From: Thamnaconus septentrionalis
Lineage: Eukaryota > Chordata > Actinopteri > Tetraodontiformes > Monacanthidae
Reading direction: 5' to 3'
DNA length: 64,000 nucleotides
Assembly: GCA_009823395.1 (NCBI GenBank)
Contig: CM020501.1
Location: 9,669,361 to 9,733,360, forward strand
Part shown: piece by piece, positions 1-64,000 of the stretch
How the letters are laid out: the number at the start of each line of letters is the position of its first letter
How positions within the stretch are numbered: position 1 is the first letter of the stretch
The notes under the pieces: model-generated
What the model was told of the DNA's origin: nothing
The model's database searches: none
Seen by the model: only the letters and a program-made list of their open reading frames with translations
Translations under genes and position numbers: made by a program

Positions 1-264
1 CAGCTTGTTTCATTTGATAGCCAAATGCAGATTAAACTCCATAAACGTATTAACAGCTATCATTTTTGATTGACACATGCACTGTGCACTTGTCTGTGCA
101 CTTTGTGTCAATTCAATTTAGAGTTTGCGACATGCGCTCATGGCAAGCTCTCAAAAAACTGGATTAACGGGTTGTTGTATTTTTTTAGTTTTAGTTTTCT
201 GTGTCTTCAAGCAGATATACAGTAGTCCCATCCTGTTTTCATGCTATATATGGATTTTCTACAG

Positions 265-54207
<53,943 letters not shown>

Positions 54208-54790
54208 CTCCCTGGGCTGAGGCTGGGAAAACTGTCATCCTCTTCTTTTTCTCCCACCCCCCCCGAACCCACACCCACCACTCCATCCCACCTCTCCCTC
54301 TTTCCCTCCCTCCTTCCTTCCCTCCATCCCTCGCTCCCTCCCCGGTTCCTGCTCAGTGGGAGCCGGACTGAGCCAAGCTGAGCCAGGCCAGCAGAACCAA
54401 TATTTGTGAGAAAAAGCGCCGTCGACTCACTCTGGGCCACTGGCTCAAACGCAGCAGCCCGGCTTTTGTAAATGAGCCCTCGACATCTGTGTTAGCGCTC
54501 AGCGCACTGGTGTCTCGCCGACAGGGCCCGTTAGCGCTAAGCTAATTTACAAGTTACCAGCGTAGCCGCTCGCGACGCAGACCTGGGCTGATGAGGCCAA
54601 TGCTTACACTAATGTTTTAAGTCAGACCTTTTTTTTGTTTTGTTTTTTTTCTTCTTTTTTTTACATCCCTAATTTATTTGGCACCTGAAGGACCTGAGGG
54701 TGCAGGGACTTGACCTGGCAGTGCCAAGTCGACACTTTGAGAAGTGGAGAGTGCAGAACAGAGCAGAATAAACTCTGCTAAGAGGGAGGA
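54208..54790 (+). other. cntln: centlein 3' untranslated region
   Basis: From the stop codon to just past the AATAAA at 54767. C-rich and T-rich low-complexity stretches (54240-54350, 54630-54665). The end point is inferred from the signal only. Confidence 0.55.
54767..54772 (+). terminator. polyadenylation signal candidate (AATAAA)
   Basis: First canonical AATAAA after the centlein stop, 560 nt downstream. A second AATAAA lies at 55005-55010 inside an A-rich run. Confidence 0.5.
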
Positions 54791-56182
54791 GGAGGCCATT
54801 AATCAGACTCTGCTCATTGGAACTCCATCCACTGACTGGAAAACCCTAAAAATCAGTTTCCAAATGCACCGCTGGTAAAGCAAGCCTTTCTTTTTTTTTT
54901 TTTTTTTTTTTGGAGTGCAAAATATGTTACATAATTCAATAGGTAGATATAATTAGTCATAAAATCTGTCTTTATTTGCCCACTGTTGTGTTTGCCATTG
55001 TAAAAATAAAAAAAAAATCCTATTCATGCATTCCTCTCCTCGTGGCTCCATCCAGGCAGTTCAAAGGACTGCCAGCGTGCGGCGGTGACCGCGGCTGTTC
55101 CGGCGGACGGCGGGGTTCTCGCGCCCCTCCCGTGATTGACAGCCCCGACCGTGGGCCCGGGTCCCGTCCGTAACAAGTGACCCCTGCTGTGGACATCATT
55201 AGCGAGGGTCCGCGCAGACACGCGGCACCGAGGTGTATCAGAGGAGCGCCTCCTTCCTTGACACGGCTACCTCCAACCCCTTTTATCTCCTTCCTCTACC
55301 TCTCTTATTATACGTTTTGAATATTAAACGGTGATCCTGGTCTCCTCTGTCCTTGAGTTGGCATCCCACACAGGAGACCACACACTCCTCCCTTTAAGTC
55401 GTCTCGCTCTTTTTTTGCCTTTTTTTTGGTACCGTTTGTTGTCCTCACCACTTCCCCGCTCTCTTTTTTTTATTATGTATAATTAACAATGGTGTGAAGA
55501 ATCCTCCATTCAGGAATTAAAAAGGAATAATTCCACTTTTTAATCCCCCCCTCCCTCAAATATATGCTAATGATGTCGTTTTCCTTTATCTTTTTATAAT
55601 AAAGGATTAGGCCAGGACTGTCTCTCGCTGCAACTCGGGGACCAATTTAGCTGGGAATCCAGGAGAGACAAACCCTTGTGGTTAATTACCATTCATTAAC
55701 ATAGTTTGCATCTTTTCCTTCTTCTCCAATACCCAGGAGCCAGCTATTGTCAATATTTGTCCCATATAAATTTCTGCTTTTTTTTCTCTCTCTCCCTCTC
55801 TTCCCCCTCTCCCAGTCACTGTCCTCCAGCGTAATGCACTTAATGACAAACATTAATAACTCAGAGAAATCCGGCGGCGCGCTGGGTATAGACTGAGCTT
55901 CAGTGCCACACAAATTATGGCGGACCCAACCTCCCCCCAAAGCCCCGACCCCCGGCTGTCTGACTGTCTCTATTTCTCCCTCTGTCTTCCTTTTAGCGCG
56001 TAATGCATAGTCAACATGTTTGCTCGCCGAGACCCCGGCCTCGGCTGACACACTGCTGCTATTTCTGTGACATATTCAAATTCGGGGCCCCCTCAGCCTG
56101 TACTCCCGGGGGTTTAATTAACCTGGCCTTGCCTCCGACGCTCCCTCAGTGAAGACGTTAAAATGATCTTGAAAACAGCCCT

Positions 56183-56221
56183 AAAAAAAAGAAAAAAGAA
56201 AGAAAGAAAGAAGAGAAGACA
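56183..56221. repeat. (AAAG)n tract
   Basis: Purine-only low-complexity run. Confidence 0.88.
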
Positions 56222-56696
56222 AGGCAGCGCCACCCCCTCACACACACACACACACACACACACACCCGTGTCTTCCACCGGGCGCCCTGTATGATTCATC
56301 TCTTTATTTTCTGTGCAGGAATGGAGTGCCATACCCTTCCTCTTCTCCTTCTTCTCCTCTTCCACTCTTGTCTCCCACCCTTCGTTCCTTGTATGGCTCT
56401 CATTAAGAGGGCGTTCCTCTGGGAGTTACTTTGATCCGTAGTTCCAAATGCAAAGTTTTCCTCCCTCTCCCTTTTATTCATTCCAACACAATCAACTCGT
56501 GCCATTTCCGCCTCCCCCTCCTCCTCTCCTTTTCCATCTTTGTCTTTCACCCTGACTTTTTTTTTTTTTTTTTTTTTCAAAATCCACCTTCCTAGATTTT
56601 TTTTAATCTCTATTTCCATAGATTCCTGAAGGAGATGGCTCCTGGAGGGGCTGCACAAGGTTGGGGTCACGGGTTGACTGTGGGGTCGATCGATGA

Positions 56697-56798
<102 letters not shown>

Positions 56799-57356
56799 AA
56801 GGCCTCTCCATTGTACTTTCCACTTTTCCCAGTGGTGTGAATGCGGGCCACTTGGGTGGGAAGGCGGGCAGCCCTCAGTACAACCGGAAAAAAATCAAGA
56901 GTCAAAAGCACAAACAGAGAATCTCTCCAAGCCTCCAACTGATGCACAATTAAGTCCTCGCAGATCTCGTCCACCAGCTGTGGAGCGAACAGGAAACAGC
57001 CTCTGGTGGTTTTCCCCTTCCTTTACTGACACAGTTTCACACTGCGGCTACTGCTGCCAATATATCTGTTCGCTTTGATTTCGCGCACACGGAGACACTT
57101 GGCACTGTCTTTGCAACAAGGTGCTTGTGACATACAGCCAAATTAGGGTTTTTTTCTCTCTCTGACAAATGTATAATGCAACATGTTTTTCATTGTGTCT
57201 CCCTTCATGTTGCTCACCGGGGACAAGCTTCAGAGACAGACCTCAGACTGTCCCGACTGGGCTGTGAGGAAATCAAAAAATAACCATTATTTTCTCCAAA
57301 AACTTCCGGATCAGATCTCCACTGCGCTGCCAGCACTGCGCATGTATAATTTCCCT

Positions 57357-57389
<33 letters not shown>

Positions 57390-58992
57390 TGGATGCCACC
57401 TTTAAAAAAAGAACAGAAAAAAAGGAACGGCGCTCTCCTGATGCCCATATGCCATGTATACAACCTCATTGATCTTCACTTGAACAAGTCCCTTATCCTC
57501 CTCTCCGGCGCTCCAGACATGAAACGGCAGCAGATTATGGGTGGATGCGGCCCACCGTGGGAAGCTGGGGAGCAGATAAAAAGGCCAGCCACTCGGGGGA
57601 CCGGAGCTGTGTTTTGATGCTGTGTGATAAAGTCGAGGCGTAGGGCCGAGAGGAAAGGGAAAGTTACAGCATCTATATGTATAATATATATATAAATCCA
57701 ACCGGCTTCTCCTTTTGGATTTGTCATTGGCCCGCTCCTCTTCCTCCCCACCCCGTCCTGGCCGTCCTAACTCAGCGGTTCCTGCACTTTTCTTGTTCTT
57801 TTGACACTTGCACGTCCTGGTCCCCGCGGACCGTCCTAAGCCTTGCTCATGGCAGCTGTCTCTCTAAAGCTGTGGCCTGAGCTCCTGGGCAGAGAAAAGG
57901 GGAGAATGAGAGAGGAGCAGCTCTGCTCTCTAATCCACTTTCTTTCGCAGCGTAGGAGGCGAGCCGCAGTCCTCGACATCACCCCAGAGAGGAGCCACTC
58001 TTTGAATGCGACCGCCTCGAACCCTCCCGAGTCCTCGCGAGGCTAATCTGGGATGTTGTCTCAAATGGACTAGAAAATGTCTCTCCTAATATCAGCCATC
58101 AGTCAAGCTGTCTTTTCCCGGGTTTTGCTCTCCGTGTTGAGCGATTCTTGTGCGTCTCCCCCCAAAACGTGCCAGCAGTTCGGGGATGAGTGGGTTTTTT
58201 TCCCTTCCAAGTTTGTTCATTTGCCTGCCGCTCATAGTTCCATTTTTGTTCTGTGCATTCAGAATCAAAAACCAACTGTGAAAACATTCTTCACCAGTCC
58301 AAGAAAGAAAAAAAAAACCGGCGGCCGTCCTTTGTTTCCTGCTCCAGCATGTATAATAACGCCTTAGTCTGCAGTGTATAGCTCCTCAAAGCACCTCTCC
58401 ACCTTGACTAACTTTTCCAGGCGCTCATTAGCGGACTGGCTGAAGTTTGGAGGGTATGAAATGGGCTGGCAGATTACCCCCTGTAAAGTAGCACACCTCA
58501 GGTAATCACACTAATGAATTCAAGCTCCCGCTCCCGCCCCAGCTCACCTACCAGCCACCCCCACCCTTTTTTCCCCTCTCCCGCCTATGTGCTTTCTCCC
58601 TTTTCCCTCCGCCGTGGCGGGTCGGTGCACGAGAAGTGCCAAACAACAAAGAAGTGTTTGTTTGCATAATATTAGCACCGTGCGCTAGCGCGCAGTGGCG
58701 GGGGTCCGACTGCAGGACTGACTGGAGGCTTCCCGTGAACACAGGTGGGGCAGGGGCGAGCATCACTGGGACCAATTAGAGTAGAGCACAGGTACATTAG
58801 CATGTTTGAGTGGTGCTGGGGTGCTGCGGGGATCGCCGGCCCTTTTAGGAAACGCAGGAAACACATGACCTCCGCCTGTTGTGTGTTTGTCTCCCGTCTC
58901 TGGTGACACGGCCGGCATATGTGTGACAAATGGCCCGCGGGCTGAAGCCACGGCCCACCCCGTCACGTTCCATCCGGTCCAGCTGCACCGAC

Positions 58993-59022
<30 letters not shown>
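58993..59022. repeat. (CA)15 microsatellite
   Basis: Uninterrupted CA array. Confidence 0.95.
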
Positions 59023-59026
<4 letters not shown>

Positions 59027-60714
59027 CCAGTATTTACGCCTTCACTTGTTCTGTGGGACCTCTGTGACGTGATAAAAACATGACCATTTGCTAATGTTTT
59101 AAAGATTAGTATTAGGGAAAAGTTAGGCCTGTTTCTTGTGTATTGCCGCCCCAGAGGGTCGACAGAAACAACATGTGTTCTGTTTACAGAGCTTGAAAGT
59201 GAGCAGAGCACAAGTGAGCGCAAGGCCAGGCACGCCTCAGCGTTGAAACAGGCAAACTCGGTGGTTAAAGTGAGGTAAATATTAAGAATCCATGTGTGTT
59301 TTCAGGCCTTTTGCTCTGCAACGTTTCCATTTCTCATTAAAGCAATACTATTACGTTTTTCTTTAAAATTATACTTACAAAGTCTTTACAATTCACTGTC
59401 TTCACTTTGGGAGAATGACACCCCTGTCCATGACACAGCGCCCCCGGCTGGCTGGTGGTTGCCTGACTGCCACCCGCCTGTGAGAATAACCTTATTTGGA
59501 CCCTCGCATAGATCTCTCGCTCTCTGTCTGTCTTTCTCCTCACAGCAGCATCTTCCTAGCTGTCTTTGGTGTCTCAGTCATATGCTAATGAGCTAGCTAG
59601 CCTCTTACACCCATGCAAGAGGTTCATGTTGGCGTATGAAGTGTTGCAGTAAGACGAGACGTGATCTTGCAAGACGGCGCCGGGCCGGCAACCCAAGTCA
59701 TCTCGCACCAGAACCCCCTTTGGCAGCCAAGGCCTCCACCTTCATGAAAACTTTTAATAAGATGGATGAGCAAATTCCAGAGTGTTAGATTTTGCAACTG
59801 TTATTTTGGTTGGTTGGTTGGATGGTTGATAGAAGTGCTGAGGCAATGTGAAGGTGTGGATAAATGTAAGTAGGGGACCTCAAACGTTTTTGTCCTGATT
59901 GGGACGTTCTGCTCTTCAGCCTGAGCGGATCTTGCTGTCACAGTGTCAGGTTTGCTGACTACAGAACTCTGTTGTTGCTTACTGCCAGCAATGTTGTTTT
60001 TTGGGCTTCACGGAGCATCAAGCAGCCCTGGAAGGACACATAATGGCACCCTCAGGTTTGACCATCGGACATGGTCAAGTCTAACACAAAGCCTTCCCTC
60101 AGTTTGACTAAAGTGACTTGTAGTGGTTTTGTGACTTGATTTTGGTCCTTGTGTGAGGCTTAAGGCGAGACCGGATTTCATGGCGATGCTCTTTAAATTT
60201 GCTAGTCCGTTACAGTCATAAAAATAAATCTTAAATATGCATAGCAGCTTTGAAACTGAACGGTGGCAGCAAGCTCATGCATGCCCTCAGGTTCAGCCTC
60301 CATCTGTCTGCATGGTACAGGTGAGATTTAGTGCCTGACGCGCTAATACAAATGGACAGTCACCTAAGGCGCACGCACGCACGCACACACGCACACACGG
60401 ATCACTGAGCCGTGGGAACAAACACTTTATCACTCTGTCACTGAGGCCAGTGAGCAGAAAAACTGAGCAGAGACCTGGGCTCAGGTTCACTGTCTGCCGG
60501 TTTGATGTATCACCTGAACTTTCACTGATAAAGAGCTGCTGTGACGTAGCATAAACATTTAGTGCCGAGAGAGTCAGGCCGGTATATGGTGATCCAGACC
60601 TGGTGCTGCTCTCACCGTAAAGACGCTGTAATGAGGGTGGTGAATACAGTGTCGTTAAAAATACACTTAAGCCTTTTCGTGTACATTGTCGCATTGCTGT
60701 TGCATCACGTCTAA

Positions 60715-60730
60715 CCACTAGATGGCAGCA
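60715..60730 (+). promoter_or_regulatory. CTCF-type binding motif
   Basis: CCACTAGATGGCAGCA fits the vertebrate CTCF core CCASYAGRKGGCRSYR at every position. It lies between the end of cntln and the sh3gl2 promoter (about 2 kb upstream of it). Occupancy cannot be judged from sequence. Confidence 0.6.
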
Positions 60731-61941
60731 AAACACCATGTACTGGGAGTTTGTTTTTTAAAATAATTATTATTTCTGAAATTCTATAAACACGAGATGC
60801 ACTTTTATAATCCCAACGAGGAAAATCTGACAATACAATGACTATTATGTCAAGGTGTTGATTTGAAACTGTTTATATTTGAAATTTCATCAGTGTAATT
60901 AGCTTATACAACCGACTAACAATCTGCTTTTTGGTATCTGTGATCTTTTTAATCTGTGTGGTATCTGTGTGATTGAATTTGATTTAAAAAAAAATATATA
61001 TACACAAAAATAGTAATTTGTTCCACTGTCCTGGTATTTTTTTTCTTCTTCTTCTTCATTAAATTGGCACATTTATCTGCAGACTTCGCTTTAATAATTA
61101 TACGGGCCATCCGCTTTCTGGGTGCATGTTCAGGTTTTGCCCACATGATGGCGCCACTAGCACGCGATACTGTATGCCATGTTAAACCGCCGCAAAAAGC
61201 TGACATCTGTGTTGGAACGTCACCATGAGGGAGGAGGGGCGTTTGAATGACGGATGACGAGAGAATAAAGAAAACCCCAGTCCTCTCTGTTGGAAGGAGT
61301 TTGCGCTGAAAAAATACTTGTGCCCGGCACAGACTGTGCCGTATAAAACATCGTGCTGTGTTTTACTGGCTGGCCCTTCTCGGTCTCAATTGCTTCTTTA
61401 CGAGCAGAAACATTAACAGATTTGCATAATTAAACAAACAAAAAAAAACATAACAGAAGGTCGGGAGAGCGCGAAACACATCATCATCACCATCATTATG
61501 GGATATGTGGGCCAAGGTGATGGTTTGGCTGTGCGATTTACATACGGATGCAGACATTATGCCTACTTAGTGCCGCTCTGCTATAATCCCACATTTGAAA
61601 ATGATCCTCTGCATCAAATGTGGTCTTTATTTGAAAAAAGCACATTTCAGCAGCTTCTACCGCCTCCTTTTAGACGTTTCACAGCCCGTGTTGGAAGGAT
61701 TTGGTGTCAGTTGTGTTGAATGATCCACACTCGGGCTCTGGCTTCAGAGACCCTGGTGGCCATCTGGGATGCTTCTCTGAGATCCTGCCCAAGTAGTCGC
61801 GCCAAAAGCAAACCGCCATCTGGCGTCGAGGCTCCGCCGTCCAGCTTGACGCAGTGCGTGCAGGTGACTCCTCGGCTTTTTTTATTATTATTATTATTAT
61901 GGAGCCATTACTCTCACTAAGTCGCGCAGATCCGTGCAGCC

Positions 61942-61942
<1 letters not shown>

Positions 61943-62029
<87 letters not shown>
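61943..62029. repeat. (TTA)n-(TTG)n compound microsatellite
   Basis: About 19 TTA units pass directly into about 10 TTG units. A second short (ATT)n lies just upstream near 61880. Confidence 0.97.
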
Positions 62030-62030
<1 letters not shown>

Positions 62031-62635
62031 AATCGTATCAGCCAAAGAATGGGGCGGTGACGGATGAAGTCACAGCATGAGCAGCTCTCAAGTCATTTTA
62101 CAAATGGGGCTCGGAAAAAGAAACAAGCATTTCGTCATAGAAGCATTCGAAATTTAGATCATGACCACTTTGAAACTTCCTCTTTCAATGAATCAATCTT
62201 CCTGCCTTTGTTAATATGAGAGTCAGCAGCACATTCACCGACTTCCTTTTTGACATGCGTTTTATCATTATCTTCCTCAACCTCGTCAACCTTGTCTTTA
62301 CGCACAAGAGGCTGTTTGCTTGACAATACACGTAGAAGACGTTCAGCATAAGAACAAATAGATAATGTCACACTGATAACATCAAAACACGACGGAACCT
62401 CTAAACCTCTTGTGCTGTCCAGGGTGCTGGAGTTCTCTTTTCAGAAACAGGCCTTGAAACCCGTGTTTCTTTCGTTCAGTCTTTCTTGGTGCTTTCTTCT
62501 TTTCTTTTCTTTTCTTTTCTTTTTTTTTCTTTAATTTTTCACTGTCTTTCTATTTCCGTCGTGTCCTTTCCCGCTAAACGCGCCTCTTTTAGCTCTGTGG
62601 ATGTGGAGGGAGGACGCTTTAAACGGAGCGGGCTC

Positions 62636-62643
62636 TGACGTCA
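62636..62643. promoter_or_regulatory. full palindromic CRE (TGACGTCA)
   Basis: Perfect 8-bp cAMP-response element, 260 bp upstream of the sh3gl2 start codon. CREB/ATF proteins bind this sequence. A role in activity-dependent neuronal expression is inference. Confidence 0.6.
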
Positions 62644-62673
62644 GCGCCGTTTCGGACATGTGGTCCCTGACAT

Positions 62674-62678
62674 CCAAT
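62674..62678 (+). promoter_or_regulatory. CCAAT box
   Basis: CATCCAATAG context, 31 bp downstream of the CRE and 225 bp upstream of the ATG, a usual arrangement for NF-Y at a TATA-less promoter. Confidence 0.45.
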
Positions 62679-62702
62679 AGCCTGTGCTGAGCTTTAGTCA
62701 GC

Positions 62703-62746
62703 CTCTCTCTCTCTCACACACACACACACACGCACACATACACACA
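62703..62746. repeat. (CT)n-(CA)n array in sh3gl2 5' region
   Basis: CT units pass into CA units with CG and TA interruptions, at or just before the likely transcript start. Confidence 0.93.
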
Positions 62747-62902
62747 GGCAGGAGATCCCTCCAGAGAAGACAGGACGTGTAGCGACGTGTGCGAGCCCAT
62801 CATCGTGACACCACACCAGTTAGGACCCCGGTCTCGCCTCCATCTCTGTCCCGCAGCATCCAGCTCATCGTCCCGGTCCGGAACCAGCGCGCAACTGCAA
62901 CC

Positions 62903-62947
62903 ATGTCCGTAGCGGGGTTCAAGAAGCAATTCCACAAAGCCACTCAG
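62903..62947 (+). CDS. sh3gl2: endophilin-A1, first coding exon
   Basis: Endophilin-A1 is a BAR- and SH3-domain protein that bends membranes and recruits dynamin and synaptojanin in synaptic vesicle endocytosis. This exon encodes MSVAGFKKQFHKATQ and ends at a perfect donor (cag|gtaaga), phase 0. Human SH3GL2 starts MSVAGLKKQFHKATQ, with its first intron at the same place as I remember it. The paralogues have KASQ instead of KATQ, which points to SH3GL2 over SH3GL1 or SH3GL3. These residues form most of the amphipathic N-terminal helix (H0) that inserts into membrane; Phe10 is kept and Leu6 is Phe. No upstream ATG lies in the preceding 140 nt and A is at -3. The rest of the gene is beyond the window. 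Teleosts may have two copies; I cannot tell which this is. Confidence 0.95.
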
Positions 62948-64000
62948 GTAAGACCCCGGTGCCGCTGTACGGTCAACTGTGACAGGGGACACATCGGCTG
63001 ATTTACTGTCCGCTCTCCCCAGCGCCGTGAATCAGCCGCGCCTCCATCTTTCACCTGTGAATTATTTACAGCTCGCCTGTGCTGCTGCAGGGCTGCGCTG
63101 CACCAAAACCACTCTTTTATTCCCCCTCATACCCGCAGCCTTCCTGCTTTGCAATGCACTTGCTGCCGTTTGACGACGGCGGCGGTGGTGTGATCTCCTC
63201 TCCGTTACCCTTCAGATGACATTCCGCACAAGGAAGGAGGGGAAGGGAGCCGCAGAGCGCGAGGCATCCGAAAGGCTCACACTTGTAATGCGCAGGTTGT
63301 CGCACTGAACCGTGGCGGATTTAAATCAGTGCTTCCCTCTGTGGGAACTCCGTTATGCAATCGTTAAGTGCGCCTGGCCGCGTGCACAGGGCGGAAATCC
63401 GCTGCGAGCTGCAGCGGCATGCACGCCATGACCCGGCCGCCCTCTAAACACGGTGTATCGCCCGAAGCGTGGCGTCGGTGACGATTTGATCGGCTGTCTT
63501 ACTATATAACAGGGGGACACTAGGACCCATCCAGGGAGTGTCAGCCAATCAGGTGAGGCCACATGCTCGTGGGTGAAAGCGACCCTGGGTTGACTGGTAA
63601 ACTTTGCTCTGCCCACTGGTCTGGTTTGGCTTGTTGGGTCCCAGTCCCGTGGCCGCTGCCGGTGGCCTCGGCTCATGGGTGTGGTCAGAGAGTTTTCTCA
63701 CTTTCTAATTGGGCCTGCTTGTGGTGCAACCTCTTTGTTTTTTTTCTGAAAAAAAGAGGTATTTTCAGCCTCCATCAGTGGGTGTTTGGCTTCCGAGTGA
63801 CAATTTGTCTCCGTCGTCCTCACTTTCTGTCCCGTTTCGCCATTTTGCCACCCACACAAGTCCATGCATGGGACAGTGTTCAGCTCAAGGTTATACACAG
63901 AGGCCTTCCTCAAGTTATCCTCTCAATGATCTGCATTTACAAAAGTAAATGCAGATCATCTACTAAGACTCCACATTGAATAACCATCACTGTGGTGGTG
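62948..64000 (+). other. sh3gl2: sh3gl2 intron 1 (start)
   Basis: CpG-rich at first, then unique sequence. Contains a perfect hairpin at 63926-63959. No exon is seen before the window ends. Confidence 0.8.
63926..63959. repeat. perfect inverted repeat, 15-bp arms, 4-nt loop
   Basis: ATGATCTGCATTTAC, then AAAA, then GTAAATGCAGATCAT. All 15 pairs match. Confidence 0.96.

Larger units (their letters stand above)
62560..63190 (+). promoter_or_regulatory. sh3gl2: CpG-rich promoter region of sh3gl2
   Basis: CpG dinucleotides become frequent from about 62560 and stay so past the first coding exon. The region contains TGACGTCA at 62636-62643 and CCAAT at 62674-62678. No convincing TATA box is seen; TTTAAA lies at about 62619. 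A TC/CA array occupies 62703-62746. The transcription start is probably between 62690 and 62850. Boundaries are approximate. Confidence 0.6.

Noticed and set aside
61137..61165. GATGGCGCCACTAGCACGCG as a second CTCF site
   Set aside because: It shares pieces of the motif but breaks the core order in both orientations, unlike the full match at 60715.

Overview
The window is eukaryotic and comes from a bony fish, most likely a percomorph-type teleost. The coding signal is in short exons with GT...AG introns. (CA/GT)n microsatellites are very dense. There is a teleost-type tRNA-related SINE copy, and no bacterial-style gene packing. Nearly all long open frames are reading frames through dinucleotide repeats. 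The real coding sequence is under 5% of the window.

Positions 265-54207 (+ strand) hold the 3' two-thirds of centlein (cntln), a long coiled-coil protein of the centrosome linker. I could reconstruct 18 exons (two with uncertain ends) whose splice phases agree at every junction. They sum to 2802 nt, exactly 934 codons including the stop. The 5' part of the gene lies left of position 1. Similarity to human centlein, as I remember that protein, is strong from the RSRSLSP motif (exon at 3940) to the stop. Introns run from 170 bp to 10.7 kb and carry microsatellites, two SINE-derived pieces, one short inverted-repeat element, a possible ~1 kb element, and stretches that look like conserved non-coding DNA.

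Positions 54208-62600 are the cntln 3' UTR and the intergenic spacer. The spacer has a polyadenylation signal at 54767, poly-T and microsatellite tracts, a full CTCF-type motif at 60715-60730 and a compound (ATT)n-(GTT)n array.

From about 62560 a CpG-rich promoter begins, with a palindromic CRE at 62636 and a CCAAT box at 62674. It leads to the first coding exon of endophilin-A1 (sh3gl2) at 62903-62947, encoding MSVAGFKKQFHKATQ. The window ends in sh3gl2 intron 1. The order cntln then sh3gl2 on the same strand matches human 9p22, so this is an ancestral vertebrate gene pair. The two genes have unrelated roles: centriole cohesion and sperm head-tail linkage for centlein, synaptic vesicle endocytosis for endophilin.

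I found no new enzyme system, CRISPR array, RNA gene or intact transposon gene. The most useful leads are a possible alternative last exon of cntln (41821-41868), the CTCF-type site between the two genes, complementary (GT)n/(CA)n arrays bracketing exons 8-10, and two perfect short hairpins (45311-45340 and 63926-63959).
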